Shown: positions 1 to 8,081 of the stretch, in pieces
Layout of the letters: each line of letters opens with the position of its first letter
Position numbering within the stretch: position 1 is the first letter of the stretch
NCBI GenBank assembly: GCA_020436955.1
Contig: JAGQWW010000013.1
Location: forward strand, 1 to 18,539
Source of the DNA: Saprospiraceae bacterium
GTDB lineage: Bacteria; Bacteroidota; Bacteroidia; Chitinophagales; Saprospiraceae
Reading direction: 5' to 3'
Length of the DNA stretch: 18,539 bases
Made by a program: the position numbers and the translations under genes
Notes under the pieces: generated by a model
What the model was told of the DNA's origin: nothing
What the model saw: only the letters and a program-made list of their open reading frames with translations
The model's database searches: none

Positions 1-1097
1 GTTGCAAGAAGTTCATTATTGGCAATGGAGGAATTGTTATCATAAATAGCTAATCTACCAGTTATAGAATTTGTTGTTCCGGTAAAATCTCCGCCAACGA
101 TCAATGCATTATTCCATTTTATTATTGGCTCTGCCGGACCATTAAAGCCTTCTTCTAATGGTTGCCATATTCCATTTTTATGGCTACAAATACCATTGCA
201 CCCCAGAACGGAATTTGGAGAATCATCTGTAAAACCTCCAAGGCAATAAAGCTGTTGGTCAAAAATTTCCAGCGTATGTACATAATTATTGAATTCAATG
301 GTTCCCGGCACTTCATTCCACTCCAGATTATCCCAAACTGCAAGATTTTTTATTGGAGTATTACCTGAATGTTTAAAAAGCCCGGCAGCCCATATCTTAT
401 CTTCGAAAAATTTTATGTCCAATATTCCACTTTCATCAAAGCCTTTACCCATTTTGTAAAAAGTATCCCTATCCAGAAATCCAATGCCATTGCACCGGAT
501 GCTATCAAAATAGTGAAAATTACCCCCAATAAATAATTTATCTCCCAATGGTTCCAAGGTGTGAATATAGGCCGGATATCCATCCATACTGCCAAGAATC
601 CCACTGTTTACCGGTTTCCATTTTTTCCCATTCCATTTAGCTAAACCATAAATGTGGGTGTCTCCGGAAGCAGTAAATTCTCCTCCTACATATAGAGTAT
701 CTTTAAAATGGCAGATACTAAATGAATTGTCATTAAAGCCAAGATGCATTGGATGCCATTCAGTTCCGTCCCACTTTGCTATATGGTTGACTCTTATATT
801 ATTTGCATGGGTAAAATACCCTGTTACGTACAAAAAACTGTCAGTGGCAAGCATGCTGTGTGCCCAATCATTGAGCCCGATTCCTAGTGGTTCCCAAATA
901 AACCCATTCCATTTGGCAATATGGTTAACTTGTCGATTCCCCACCTTGTCAAAAAAACCACATGCATACATTTCACCCTTAAAATAGGTGAGGTCTACTA
1001 CAAAATCATTTGGGGAAAAGTTTGAAAAGGCGCGCCAAGATTGGCCCAATAGGGTACTATTGGAAATAAGAAAAATGAAGACAAGATATTTAACCAT
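1..1097 (-). CDS. Secreted repeat protein, probable beta-propeller (partial, C-terminus beyond left edge)
   Basis: Reading the minus strand from the ATG at 1095-1097 gives 365 codons without a stop up to the window edge, so the gene is intact here and cut only by the boundary. The N-terminus is a signal peptide (MVKYLVFIFLISNSTLLGQ, cleavage likely near GQS). The mature part has about six or seven degenerate repeats of roughly 50-55 residues. Each has a strand like YVGGEFTASGD or FIGGNFHYFDS followed by a strand like NHIAKWNGFIWEPLGIGLN or YGLAKWNGKKWKPVNSGI. Such repeats occur in Bacteroidota exported proteins that resemble Kelch or delta-60 propellers and often end in a T9SS sorting domain. 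Any such tail would lie outside the window. Substrate or partner is unknown. The SDR gene ends 54 bp upstream on the same strand. The coding call is firm; the fold is inferred. Confidence 0.85.
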   Translation of the reverse strand, partial: MVKYLVFIFLISNSTLLGQSWRAFSNFSPNDFVVDLTYFKGEMYACGFFDKVGNRQVNHIAKWNGFIWEPLGIGLNDWAHSMLATDSFLYVTGYFTHANNIRVNHIAKWDGTEWHPMHLGFNDNSFSICHFKDTLYVGGEFTASGDTHIYGLAKWNGKKWKPVNSGILGSMDGYPAYIHTLEPLGDKLFIGGNFHYFDSIRCNGIGFLDRDTFYKMGKGFDESGILDIKFFEDKIWAAGLFKHSGNTPIKNLAVWDNLEWNEVPGTIEFNNYVHTLEIFDQQLYCLGGFTDDSPNSVLGCNGICSHKNGIWQPLEEGFNGPAEPIIKWNNALIVGGDFTGTTNSITGRLAIYDNNSSIANNELLA

Positions 1098-1151
1098 ACC
1101 CCTTTTTGACGAAAATCTATATTGCCTTATAAATATGAAAAATAATCTCAA

Positions 1152-2594
1152 TTAATTTTGGACTGTTGGATTGCTATTTGCCAAATTTTGGATCATTCCT
1201 TCAAAGACAAATGCGTGGAAGGGGAGGACGGAATACCAATACAATCTGCCTAAAATGCCCCAGGGGCGGAAGGTGGCGGTTTGGACAAGCTCGTTTTCCG
1301 GAGTTATCTTAAATTCTATCCAGGCTTCTCCCGGGAGTTTCATTTCAGCATATAAAAGCAACCGTCTTTCTTTTTTACTGGCAAGTAATACCCGCCAAAA
1401 GTCCAGCGATTCGCCTGCAGTTATAGTATCCGGGTTTTTTCTTCCTCTTCTCAAACCAACACCTCCTACCAATTTATCCAGGAAGCCTCGCAATTTCCAC
1501 ATCCAATTTCCATAATACCAACCGTTCTCACCACCAATGGAAAAGATTTTTGCCAGTGTAGCTTCCGGGTCTGTGATTTTCGTTTTTCTTTTATCTATAA
1601 AACATCCATTTACCGGTACTTCGATGTGTTTTGAAATACCTTCATCTAAAAGATCAGAAGACATGGCGTCTTTCCAGCTGGAAAGCACTTCATTTTGTGC
1701 GATTTTATCAAAAGCCAGTTGGATGGATTCTTCATATCCTATCAAGTCTTGCGGAATGAGTTTTTTTATAGCTTCATCATTTGCGATAACATTTATTTTC
1801 ATACTGTCGACCAGATGCTGAGCGAGTGGATAGGATGTCGCTGTGACGAAATACAGCCAATAGGAAGATAACCTTGGAGTCATAACCGGTACCACCCAAA
1901 TCTTTCGGTTTAATTTCCTGACTTTAGCGAACCTGAGCAACATCTCTTTATAAGTCAATACATCCGGGCCACCTATATCAAAGCTTTTACCCAATGCCTG
2001 ATCTTTGCCGAGGACACCTTCCAGATAGGTCAGGACATTACGTATGGAAATAGGCTGACATTTCGTTTTAAGCCACTTTGGTGCTACCATAACCGGTAAC
2101 TTTTCTACGAGATCACGCATGATTTCAAACGAAGCACTACCCGAGCCAATAATGATGCCTGCCCTCAAGGTGGTAACCGGTACGGAACTTTCAGATAGTA
2201 TATCCTCTACTTTTTTTCTGGATGCCAGATGCTTGGAAAGGTGGTCCTCATTTACAATTCCACTGAGATAAATGATTTGTCGAAGCGAAGTTTCTTTTAT
2301 TCCTTTTAGAAAATTTTGAGCACTGATTTTTTCCTTCTCTTCAAAATCACCCTCCGAGCTTGCCATAGAATGGACCAGGTAATAGGCAGCTTCGATGTCT
2401 TTCGGGATATTGGAGAGGGTATCTTGGTTCAAAAGGTCCAACTCAATTACGGAAAGGTTAGGATTTGGATATTTTGAACGGTCAAACCGGCTTTTATCTC
2501 TTGTACAGCATACCACCTCATGTCCTTTTTCGAGCAGTACAGGAAGCAGTCTTTGGCCAATATAACCGGTTACCCCGGTGAGCAAAATTTTCAT
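1152..2594 (-). CDS. SDR-family NAD(P)-binding oxidoreductase with DUF2867-like C-terminal domain
   Basis: A 480-residue protein. It opens with a Rossmann dinucleotide-binding motif (TGVTGYIGQ, residues 6-14, a GxTGYxG pattern), then the strands YYLVHSMAS (71-79) and IIYLSGIV (107-114). These are typical of atypical extended SDR / NmrA-like proteins such as the YbjT group. Residues about 137-215 (TTLRAGIIIGSGSASFE, then FDIGGPDVLTYKEML) also match this group. The last 150 or so residues (WYYGNWMWKLRGFLDKLVGG, FRPWGILGRLYWYSVLP) resemble the DUF2867 domain usually fused to it. The substrate is unknown; relatives are annotated as NAD(P)H-binding or nucleoside-diphosphate-sugar epimerase-like proteins. 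The start MKILLTG puts the glycine motif at the normal distance. The WD40 gene ends 51 bp upstream on the same strand, so co-transcription is possible. Confidence 0.9.
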   Translation of the reverse strand: MKILLTGVTGYIGQRLLPVLLEKGHEVVCCTRDKSRFDRSKYPNPNLSVIELDLLNQDTLSNIPKDIEAAYYLVHSMASSEGDFEEKEKISAQNFLKGIKETSLRQIIYLSGIVNEDHLSKHLASRKKVEDILSESSVPVTTLRAGIIIGSGSASFEIMRDLVEKLPVMVAPKWLKTKCQPISIRNVLTYLEGVLGKDQALGKSFDIGGPDVLTYKEMLLRFAKVRKLNRKIWVVPVMTPRLSSYWLYFVTATSYPLAQHLVDSMKINVIANDEAIKKLIPQDLIGYEESIQLAFDKIAQNEVLSSWKDAMSSDLLDEGISKHIEVPVNGCFIDKRKTKITDPEATLAKIFSIGGENGWYYGNWMWKLRGFLDKLVGGVGLRRGRKNPDTITAGESLDFWRVLLASKKERRLLLYAEMKLPGEAWIEFKITPENELVQTATFRPWGILGRLYWYSVLPFHAFVFEGMIQNLANSNPTVQN

Positions 2595-2645
2595 AAGAAG
2601 GGTTTCTTTTGAAACCTGAAATGGGCAAGAAGGTTTGAAATTAAT

Positions 2646-3560
2646 TTAATCCCCCTTTATTCCCCAAATGTACCCTACTCGGTCATCACCTACAGAAACC
2701 AGCTGGCTGCGGCTGTTTAGCCAACACAATTTATTGACAGAGTTAAAATGACCTCCATCTCTTGGTCCTTCCAACACCTTTAATAAAGCATAGGTACTGG
2801 CATCCCAAAGTTTAATGGTTCTGTCTCTGCTCGCTGTTGCGATTAGATTTGGTTTTTGACAATACACTATGTCATTAATGGTATAAATGTGTGCAGGGAT
2901 AGCGTGTGCCGGAGAAGGAATATCTTTGGAAAGATCCCAAAACCGCAGCATGGCATCCCGTCCACCGGAAACCAAAGTCTTGGACTGGGGTAAATAGGCC
3001 AAACTAAACACGGAATTTTCATGGGCCTTTTCAATGGTCCAGCATATACTTAAATCTTCCGCATGTAAGCCATAAATGTTGTTGTCGCTGGTTCCAATGA
3101 CCAATAATCCCAATTCGGGAATGGAAAGAATTTTACGGATACTGGCATGACTGATTTGATAACTTAAAGATGGTAGATGTTTTTCTGTATCCCATCTTGT
3201 TATTTTGCCATCACCACCACCAGAATACAAAAGGCCATTGGTTTCGATAAGTGAGAAAACTCCTTTTTTATGATGTTGGATGTTTTTTTGATCTTCCGGG
3301 TTCAATAGATCTATAAAATGTACACCTCCGTGCATATTTCCACATACAAAATGATTATCAGCAACCTGGATGGCCGTAAAGTTTTGAATGTCCGTCCTGG
3401 CTATAAGTTTTCCTGTGGCGGTATCGTTTAGGTCCCATTTTACCAACCATCCGTCACCACCGGTTGTAAAAAGAAATTCTTCCTTTCCATCGGGAAATAC
3501 ATCAAAGATGGCTGCATTGTGGCCTTGAAGTTGTGAGACTTTTATTACTTTTAGCGGCAT
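2646..3560 (-). CDS. WD40 repeat protein, seven blades
   Basis: A 304-residue protein made almost wholly of WD40 repeats. Blade ends are visible as LVKWDL, VHFIDL, ITRWDTEK, an irregular IYGLHAEDLSICW, LRFWDLSKD, IKLWDAS and a final VGYIWGIK. Starting blades with GHNAAIFDV or HENSVFSLAY give seven, the number that closes a propeller. There is no signal peptide or membrane segment, so it is probably a cytoplasmic scaffold or binding protein. Partner unknown. The start (MPLKVIKVSQLQGHN) lies 49 bp from the divergent phosphopantetheinyl transferase gene. The SDR gene follows after 51 bp. Assignment to the fold is firm, but nothing in the sequence gives a specific function. Confidence 0.9.
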   Translation of the reverse strand: MPLKVIKVSQLQGHNAAIFDVFPDGKEEFLFTTGGDGWLVKWDLNDTATGKLIARTDIQNFTAIQVADNHFVCGNMHGGVHFIDLLNPEDQKNIQHHKKGVFSLIETNGLLYSGGGDGKITRWDTEKHLPSLSYQISHASIRKILSIPELGLLVIGTSDNNIYGLHAEDLSICWTIEKAHENSVFSLAYLPQSKTLVSGGRDAMLRFWDLSKDIPSPAHAIPAHIYTINDIVYCQKPNLIATASRDRTIKLWDASTYALLKVLEGPRDGGHFNSVNKLCWLNSRSQLVSVGDDRVGYIWGIKGD

Positions 3561-3570
3561 GTCAGTTTCT

Positions 3571-3578
3571 TAACTTTG
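3571..3578 (+). promoter_or_regulatory. Candidate Bacteroidota -7 box (TAACTTTG) for the phosphopantetheinyl transferase gene
   Basis: The octamer matches TAnnTTTG and lies in the 49-bp gap between the divergent WD40 and transferase genes. It would start transcription about 25 nt before the ATG at 3610. No good TTTG was seen about 20 bp upstream, so only the -7 half is supported. Confidence 0.45.
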
Positions 3579-3609
3579 CCTGCAATAATAAGCATCTCAA
3601 ATTCAAAAT

Positions 3610-4257
3610 ATGCCCATTTTATATCATAAAAAAGTACTGCCTGATGTAGAAGTTGGAGTTTGGCATGTTGTGGAAGAAGAAGACTTCTTTCTTGATCAGC
3701 TACATTTTTCTGAAAAGGAATTGGAGCAATTGGGGAAGATAAAGGGTCGCAGAAGGGTAGACTGGCTGGCAGTTAGACATCTGTTACATGAGATGTCAGG
3801 AAGGGAAGTTAGAGGCGAGGTAATTAAGGACGAATTTGGCAAGCCTCACCTGAAAGATACAGATTGGCATATTTCCATGAGCCATTCTCATGATCGAGCT
3901 GCGATTGTGGCTTCACCTCGACTGGTAGGACTCGATATCCAGTATTTTGTTGCCAGGATTGACAGAATAGCCTGGCGCGTATTGAACCAACCCGAAATGG
4001 ATTCTTTGGAGGATGATACCAAACTGGAACACATGCATGTGTATTGGTGTGCCAAGGAAGCACTTTATAAAGCGTATGGAAGAAGGGAACTCGATTTCTG
4101 CCGACATATCATAATAAAACCTTTTCCCCTGGACTGGGAAAAAGGTTTTACTACCGGCGAGGTAATCAAAGATGACTACCACAAACACTTTGAAATCCAC
4201 TATAGAAAGGACCAGGAATTTACGCTGGTTTGGGCAGTAGAGCAGGAGGGGTTCTGA
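3610..4257 (+). CDS. 4'-phosphopantetheinyl transferase superfamily protein (Sfp-type)
   Basis: A 215-residue protein that would move the phosphopantetheine arm of coenzyme A onto a serine of a carrier protein. Family landmarks in order are: GKPHL (77-81), the SHSHDRAAIVAS segment (91-102), the metal-binding VGLDIQ (106-111, Asp109), and WCAKEALYKAYG (146-157) with the WxxKEAxxK signature (Glu150, Lys154). Length fits the Sfp/HetI group. The residue two after Asp109 is Gln111, where Sfp itself has a second acidic ligand. Asp109 and Glu150 are kept, so activity is plausible. No polyketide, non-ribosomal peptide or fatty-acid synthase gene is nearby, so the carrier protein cannot be named. It stands alone: divergent from the WD40 gene and convergent with glyA. 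Confidence 0.88.
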   Translation: MPILYHKKVLPDVEVGVWHVVEEEDFFLDQLHFSEKELEQLGKIKGRRRVDWLAVRHLLHEMSGREVRGEVIKDEFGKPHLKDTDWHISMSHSHDRAAIVASPRLVGLDIQYFVARIDRIAWRVLNQPEMDSLEDDTKLEHMHVYWCAKEALYKAYGRRELDFCRHIIIKPFPLDWEKGFTTGEVIKDDYHKHFEIHYRKDQEFTLVWAVEQEGF

Positions 4258-4290
4258 TATATGATATATGTGATATGATATATTACATAT
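4256..4290. repeat. Tandem 7-bp repeat tract (GATATAT type)
   Basis: Five consecutive heptamers: GATATAT, GATATAT, GTGATAT, GATATAT, TACATAT. The tract begins inside the stop codon of the transferase gene and fills half of the 64-bp gap before the convergent glyA gene. ATATGT (4266-4271) and ACATAT (4285-4290) form small inverted arms. This is one of four heptamer tracts in the window. Confidence 0.75.
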
Positions 4291-4321
4291 GAAGACCCGA
4301 ATATTCCTTACTCCTTATCCT

Positions 4322-5611
4322 TTAAAATTCAGCCATTACTCCGGCATAGAGTGGGAAATTATTCATCCACTCGTTTACCTCATTCCTTACAGCTGTAATA
4401 TTTTCTTCATTATCGTGATGGGTTACAACACGGTCAATCAATTCAACCGTGCGGATACAATCTGCTTCAGTGAATCCACGGGTGGTCATAGCAGCAGTTC
4501 CCACACGAATACCAGAGGTGACCATTGGGCTTTGCTTGTCAAATGGTACCATGTTTTTGTTGACGGTGATGTCTGCACTTACGAGGGCATGTTCCGCTTG
4601 TTTACCGGTCACACCTTTTGATTGTAAGTCGATCAACATCAAATGGTTATCTGTGCCTCCCGAAATGATGGAGTATCCTTTTTCAACAAAAGCAGTTGCC
4701 ATGGCATGAGCATTTTTGATGACTTGCTCGCCATATGTTTTAAAAGAAGGATCCAAAGCTTCTCCAAAGGCTACTGCTTTTGCAGCAATAATATGTTCCA
4801 GAGGACCACCCTGCATACCAGGGAAAACGCCACTATTCAAAACTGCAGACATCTTAATGATGCTTCCTTTTTTAGTGGTACGACCCCATGGATTATCAAA
4901 ATTCTTGCCCATCATTATGATACCACCTCTTGGTCCACGAAGGGTCTTATGCGTAGTAGAAGTTACGATATGACAATGCTCCATCGGATTGTTTAATAAT
5001 CCGGTTGCAATCAACCCGGCAGGGTGAGCAATATCAGCTAACAACAGGGCACCTACTTTATCAGCAATGGCTCTGAATCTTTTATAATCCCAATCTCTGG
5101 AATAAGCACTGGCACCACAGATGATTAGTTTAGGTTGTTCCTTCACTGCAATCGCCTCCACTTTATCCATATCGATACGACCTGTATCTTCCTCCACACC
5201 GTAAAAGGATGGCTGAAAATGCTTACCTGAAAAATTGACGGGAGAACCATGAGAAAGGTGACCACCATGTGCCAGGTTAAAACCAAGGATTTTATCACCC
5301 GGCTCCAACAAGGCCAAAAATACTGCTGCATTTGCCTGGGCACCGGAGTGTGGTTGTACATTGGCATATTCCGCACCAAACAATTCTTTCAATCTTTCGA
5401 TTGCCAGTGTTTCTACTTCGTCTACAACTTCACATCCACCGTAGTAACGTTTGCCCGGGTAACCCTCTGCATACTTATTGGTAAGGCAGGAGCCACTTGC
5501 ATCCATTACTTCCTGGCTGGTGAAATTTTCAGAGGCAATTAATTCAATGCCTTTTCTTTGCCTCTCCAATTCCTTCTGGATTAGGCCGAATAGTTTGGTG
5601 TCCTTTTTCAT
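4322..5611 (-). CDS. glyA: Serine hydroxymethyltransferase
   Basis: PLP enzyme that interconverts serine and glycine with tetrahydrofolate and 5,10-methylene-THF, the main entry of one-carbon units. From the chosen start the protein is 429 residues, normal for the bacterial family. Visible motifs include ELIASENFTSQEV, NKYAEGYPGKRYYGG, the SGAQAN segment and DIAHPAGLIATG. The PLP-lysine motif TSTTHKTLRGPRGG has its lysine at residue 222. GVFPGMQGGPLEH and the C-terminal TSGIRVGTAAMTTRG follow. The frame is open nine codons further up to an ATG at 5638, but that overlaps the ychF stop. The ATG at 5611 gives the usual MKKDTKLF N-terminus and leaves a 19-bp gap to ychF. Probably co-transcribed with ychF. 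Confidence 0.97.
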   Translation of the reverse strand: MKKDTKLFGLIQKELERQRKGIELIASENFTSQEVMDASGSCLTNKYAEGYPGKRYYGGCEVVDEVETLAIERLKELFGAEYANVQPHSGAQANAAVFLALLEPGDKILGFNLAHGGHLSHGSPVNFSGKHFQPSFYGVEEDTGRIDMDKVEAIAVKEQPKLIICGASAYSRDWDYKRFRAIADKVGALLLADIAHPAGLIATGLLNNPMEHCHIVTSTTHKTLRGPRGGIIMMGKNFDNPWGRTTKKGSIIKMSAVLNSGVFPGMQGGPLEHIIAAKAVAFGEALDPSFKTYGEQVIKNAHAMATAFVEKGYSIISGGTDNHLMLIDLQSKGVTGKQAEHALVSADITVNKNMVPFDKQSPMVTSGIRVGTAAMTTRGFTEADCIRTVELIDRVVTHHDNEENITAVRNEVNEWMNNFPLYAGVMAEF

Positions 5612-5630
5612 GGTATAGAAGATTTTCTTT

Positions 5631-6728
5631 TTAAACATTAAAGCGGAAATGCATTACATCTCCATCAGCTACAACGTATTCTTTTCCTTCCACTGACATC
5701 TTACCGGCTTCTTTTACAGCTGCTTCCGATCCGTATTTGACGAAGTTGTCAAAACCAATCACCTCAGCACGAATGAAACCCTTTTCAAAATCAGTGTGAA
5801 TAACGCCGGCTGCTTGTGGAGCTTTCCAACCTCTGTGGATGGTCCAGGCGCGAACCTCTTTTTCTCCAGCCGTAAAATAAGTAATCAGGTTGAGCAATTT
5901 ATAACTGGCGCGGATAACTTTATTAACACCCGGCTCATCCAATCCCATTTCACTTAGGAATTCCAGTTTTTCTTCAATGGTATCCAATTCTGCAATTTCG
6001 GCTTCGATACCTGCACAAATAAGGATCATCTCAGCATCTTCTCCCTGGATTGATTCTGCAAATCGCTTGGTATGCTCGTTTCCTGTATTTACAGCAATCT
6101 CATCGACATTACAAACATACAATACAGGTTTTGCAGTCAACAAAAACATATCTTTCAACAATTCCTCACCCGCTTCATCCAGCTCGAGCTTTCTGGCCAT
6201 GATGCCTTTTTCCAGCTCCGTTTTTATATTTTCGGCTATCGTTACAAGGTTCGCATCTTCCTTTTTACCACTCTTAGCACGTTTCTTCAAGGAATCGATA
6301 CGTTTCTCAACGGTTTCAAGGTCTTTTAAAAGTAGTTCAGTATCAATTACTTCCTTGTCACTTACGGGGTCAATTTTTCCATCGACATGGACAACATTAT
6401 CATTTTCAAAGCATCGAACTACATGCACTATGGCATCTACCTCGCGGATGTTGGCCAGAAATTGATTACCCAGACCTTCCCCCTGGCTAGCTCCTTTGAT
6501 AAGCCCTGCAATATCAAGAATTTCAATATTGGTTGGCAAAATGGCTTTTGGATTAACCAATTCAGCCAATTTGTCTAACCTTGGATCAGGAACGGTAATC
6601 ATACCGATATTTGGATCTTTGGTAGCAAAGGGATAATTCGCCGCCAAAGCTTTGGCAGAAGTTAAAGCATTAAACAGTGTGGATTTTCCCACATTTGGCA
6701 GCCCTACAATACCGCACTTTAGGCCCAT
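5631..6728 (-). CDS. ychF: Redox-regulated ATPase / OBG-family P-loop protein YchF
   Basis: A 365-residue YchF/OLA1-type protein, the standard family length. The P-loop GLPNVGKST is at 9-17 and the G3 motif DIAGL at 72-76. The position of the GTPase NKxD motif holds NVDE (207-210), the change linked to ATP preference in this family. A coiled coil lies at about 130-185 and a C-terminal TGS domain at about 281-364 (FTAGEKEVRAWTIHRGWKAP, then the ending DVMHFRFNV). Known homologues associate with ribosomes and stress responses. The frame stays open for 59 codons upstream of this ATG, but that stretch translates the 6828-6904 repeat and lacks family similarity, so the start at 6728 is preferred. 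A -7 box at 6801-6808 would give a leader of about 65 nt. glyA follows after 19 bp. Confidence 0.97.
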   Translation of the reverse strand: MGLKCGIVGLPNVGKSTLFNALTSAKALAANYPFATKDPNIGMITVPDPRLDKLAELVNPKAILPTNIEILDIAGLIKGASQGEGLGNQFLANIREVDAIVHVVRCFENDNVVHVDGKIDPVSDKEVIDTELLLKDLETVEKRIDSLKKRAKSGKKEDANLVTIAENIKTELEKGIMARKLELDEAGEELLKDMFLLTAKPVLYVCNVDEIAVNTGNEHTKRFAESIQGEDAEMILICAGIEAEIAELDTIEEKLEFLSEMGLDEPGVNKVIRASYKLLNLITYFTAGEKEVRAWTIHRGWKAPQAAGVIHTDFEKGFIRAEVIGFDNFVKYGSEAAVKEAGKMSVEGKEYVVADGDVMHFRFNV

Positions 6729-6800
6729 ATAAATTTTATTGTAAAATGAGTAAATACACTTTTGAAAAAGCCGGAAGTACCTGCTTTTTTTAAACGGGCG

Positions 6801-6808
6801 CAAAGATA
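6801..6808 (-). promoter_or_regulatory. Candidate -7 box (TATCTTTG) for ychF-glyA
   Basis: Read on the minus strand this is TATCTTTG, followed by CGCC, an exact TAnnTTTG match about 73 bp before the ychF ATG. The expected -33 position falls at the edge of the heptamer repeat that starts at 6828, and no clear TTTG is present there. The same octamer precedes carA, yceD and the DivIC-like gene. Confidence 0.5.
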
Positions 6809-6827
6809 AGAAAATATAGACTTGAAA

Positions 6828-6904
6828 CTGGATACTGGATACTGGTTTCTGGTAGCTTGTATCCGGTAACCAGAAACTAGCATCCTGTATCCAGCTGCTG
6901 GCCA
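6828..6904. repeat. Eleven tandem 7-bp words containing a near-perfect 26-bp inverted repeat
   Basis: The 77 bp divide exactly into eleven heptamers: CTGGATA, CTGGATA, CTGGTTT, CTGGTAG, CTTGTAT, CCGGTAA, CCAGAAA, CTAGCAT, CCTGTAT, CCAGCTG, CTGGCCA. Every unit has C at position 1, a pyrimidine at 2 and G at 4. Arms 6828-6853 and 6869-6894 are inverted copies matching at 23 of 26 positions, with a 15-nt loop, so the tract can fold as a long hairpin. It lies in the divergent gap between ychF and the sensor kinase gene. A dispersed noncoding repeat is more likely than an operator at this length. Confidence 0.85.
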
Positions 6905-6974
6905 ATCCGTCCCTTTTCCCACGAATTATCCCCTGTGGTTTTTAGGTGTGGTGAAAAAACTTGTTTTTTGTAGA

Positions 6975-8081
6975 ATGATAAAGCAATTGCCAATACCTTA
7001 TATAGTCTGTATCATCATTGGGATAGTGTTGGGTTTGATTTTAGGGACCAAATGGTACCTGGCTTTTTTATATTGGGGAGAGTTGGAAAAGTTTAGCTGG
7101 GTACGGTACTTCTTCCCCCAGTTTATCAATAATACCTTGTGGGGATTCCTGGTTCCGGTGGTGTATTATTTTATGCAAAAATTTAGCCTTGGCAAAGCTT
7201 CTACAAGGGGTGAAAAGATGAAAGCTATTGGTGCCAGTCTTGCTCTGGCTGCCTTTCATGAGAGTTTTTCCTACGTATTGTGGTTTTTGCCAGCTGATTG
7301 GTTTGGTTGGTTTCGCTTCAACCTAAAGGAGTTTGATTATATCATCGGAGCGTTTCCCACCGGGTTTATTAGCAGGGTAGTGGAATATTGGATTATCTAT
7401 GGTATCCTTTCCGCCATGGATTATGCTAAAAAGTATAGATTAAAACAGCTGGAGCTGGTCCAAATGGAATCCCAATTGGCCAATGCCCAATTGAGTGCCT
7501 TACGTTTACAACTGCAACCGCATTTCCTTTTCAATACCTTGAATACTATCTCCTCCTTGATGGACATAAACATTAAGGATGCCCAGAAAATGGTGTCTCG
7601 CCTTGGGAACCTGCTCCGTGCCGTACTCGACAAAAATAAACGTGCCAGGGTGAGTTTGCGGGAGGAGTTGGAGTTTACGGACAATTATCTTTCGATAGAA
7701 AGAATGCGTTTTATGGACCGCTTGTCTTTGATTTATGATGTGGATGATTCTTTAATGGATGCAGAGGTGCCAAGTTTGATTTTACAACCACTGGTTGAAA
7801 ATGCAGTTAAACACGGCTTGTCGCAAAAGACTGATCCGGGAACCATTACCATTACAGCCAGGCGAAAAGAGTCTGGTACAATGGAAATTGAAGTAAAAGA
7901 CGATGGGGTAGGGTCCGATCAATCGAACCAACTACTACTGAAGGGTGGTATTGGTCTACGGAATGTGGAAGAACGTCTGAATCTTATATATAAAGGAGAA
8001 GCAAATATGGATATTGTTTCCGTTGCAGATGAGGGATTTAAAGTTGTACTCACGCTGCCGGTAAAAACCTTTGAATTATGA
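6975..8081 (+). CDS. LytS-like membrane sensor histidine kinase (His_kinase family)
   Basis: A 368-residue sensor kinase. The first 150 or so residues hold four hydrophobic membrane segments, around IPYIVCIIIGIVLGLIL, LWGFLVPVVYYFM, the ASLALAAFHESFSYVLWFL stretch, and the VVEYWIIYGIL stretch. A linker helix leads to the phosphoacceptor box LQLQPHFLFNTLN (histidine at 183 from this start). The ATP-binding part shows LQPLVENAVKHG (N box), DDG and GGIGLRNVEERL (G box). There is no HAMP, PAS or large periplasmic domain, so the signal is probably sensed in or at the membrane. The next gene, a LytTR regulator, overlaps it by ATGA, so they form one unit. GTG codons at 6948 and 6951 are alternative starts; none has a clear ribosome-binding site. 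Confidence 0.93.
   Translation: MIKQLPIPYIVCIIIGIVLGLILGTKWYLAFLYWGELEKFSWVRYFFPQFINNTLWGFLVPVVYYFMQKFSLGKASTRGEKMKAIGASLALAAFHESFSYVLWFLPADWFGWFRFNLKEFDYIIGAFPTGFISRVVEYWIIYGILSAMDYAKKYRLKQLELVQMESQLANAQLSALRLQLQPHFLFNTLNTISSLMDINIKDAQKMVSRLGNLLRAVLDKNKRARVSLREELEFTDNYLSIERMRFMDRLSLIYDVDDSLMDAEVPSLILQPLVENAVKHGLSQKTDPGTITITARRKESGTMEIEVKDDGVGSDQSNQLLLKGGIGLRNVEERLNLIYKGEANMDIVSVADEGFKVVLTLPVKTFEL

Noticed and set aside
413..1097. Frameshifted or broken gene at the left end
   Set aside because: Short frames on both strands suggested fragments, but reading from the ATG at 1097 gives one uninterrupted frame of 365 codons to the edge.
4449..5542. Several 80-120 codon plus-strand frames inside glyA
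   Set aside because: Antisense shadows of a highly conserved gene, with no domain similarity or start signals.
5612..5638. Upstream ATG for glyA overlapping the ychF stop
   Set aside because: Adds nine residues not seen in the family; the ATG at 5611 gives the usual N-terminus.
6828..6904. CRISPR-like array
   Set aside because: Units are 7 bp, contiguous and variable, with no spacers and no cas genes.
6729..6905. 59-codon N-terminal extension of ychF
   Set aside because: The frame is open by chance; it translates the heptamer repeat and leader, has no YchF similarity, and the 365-residue form has the canonical start.
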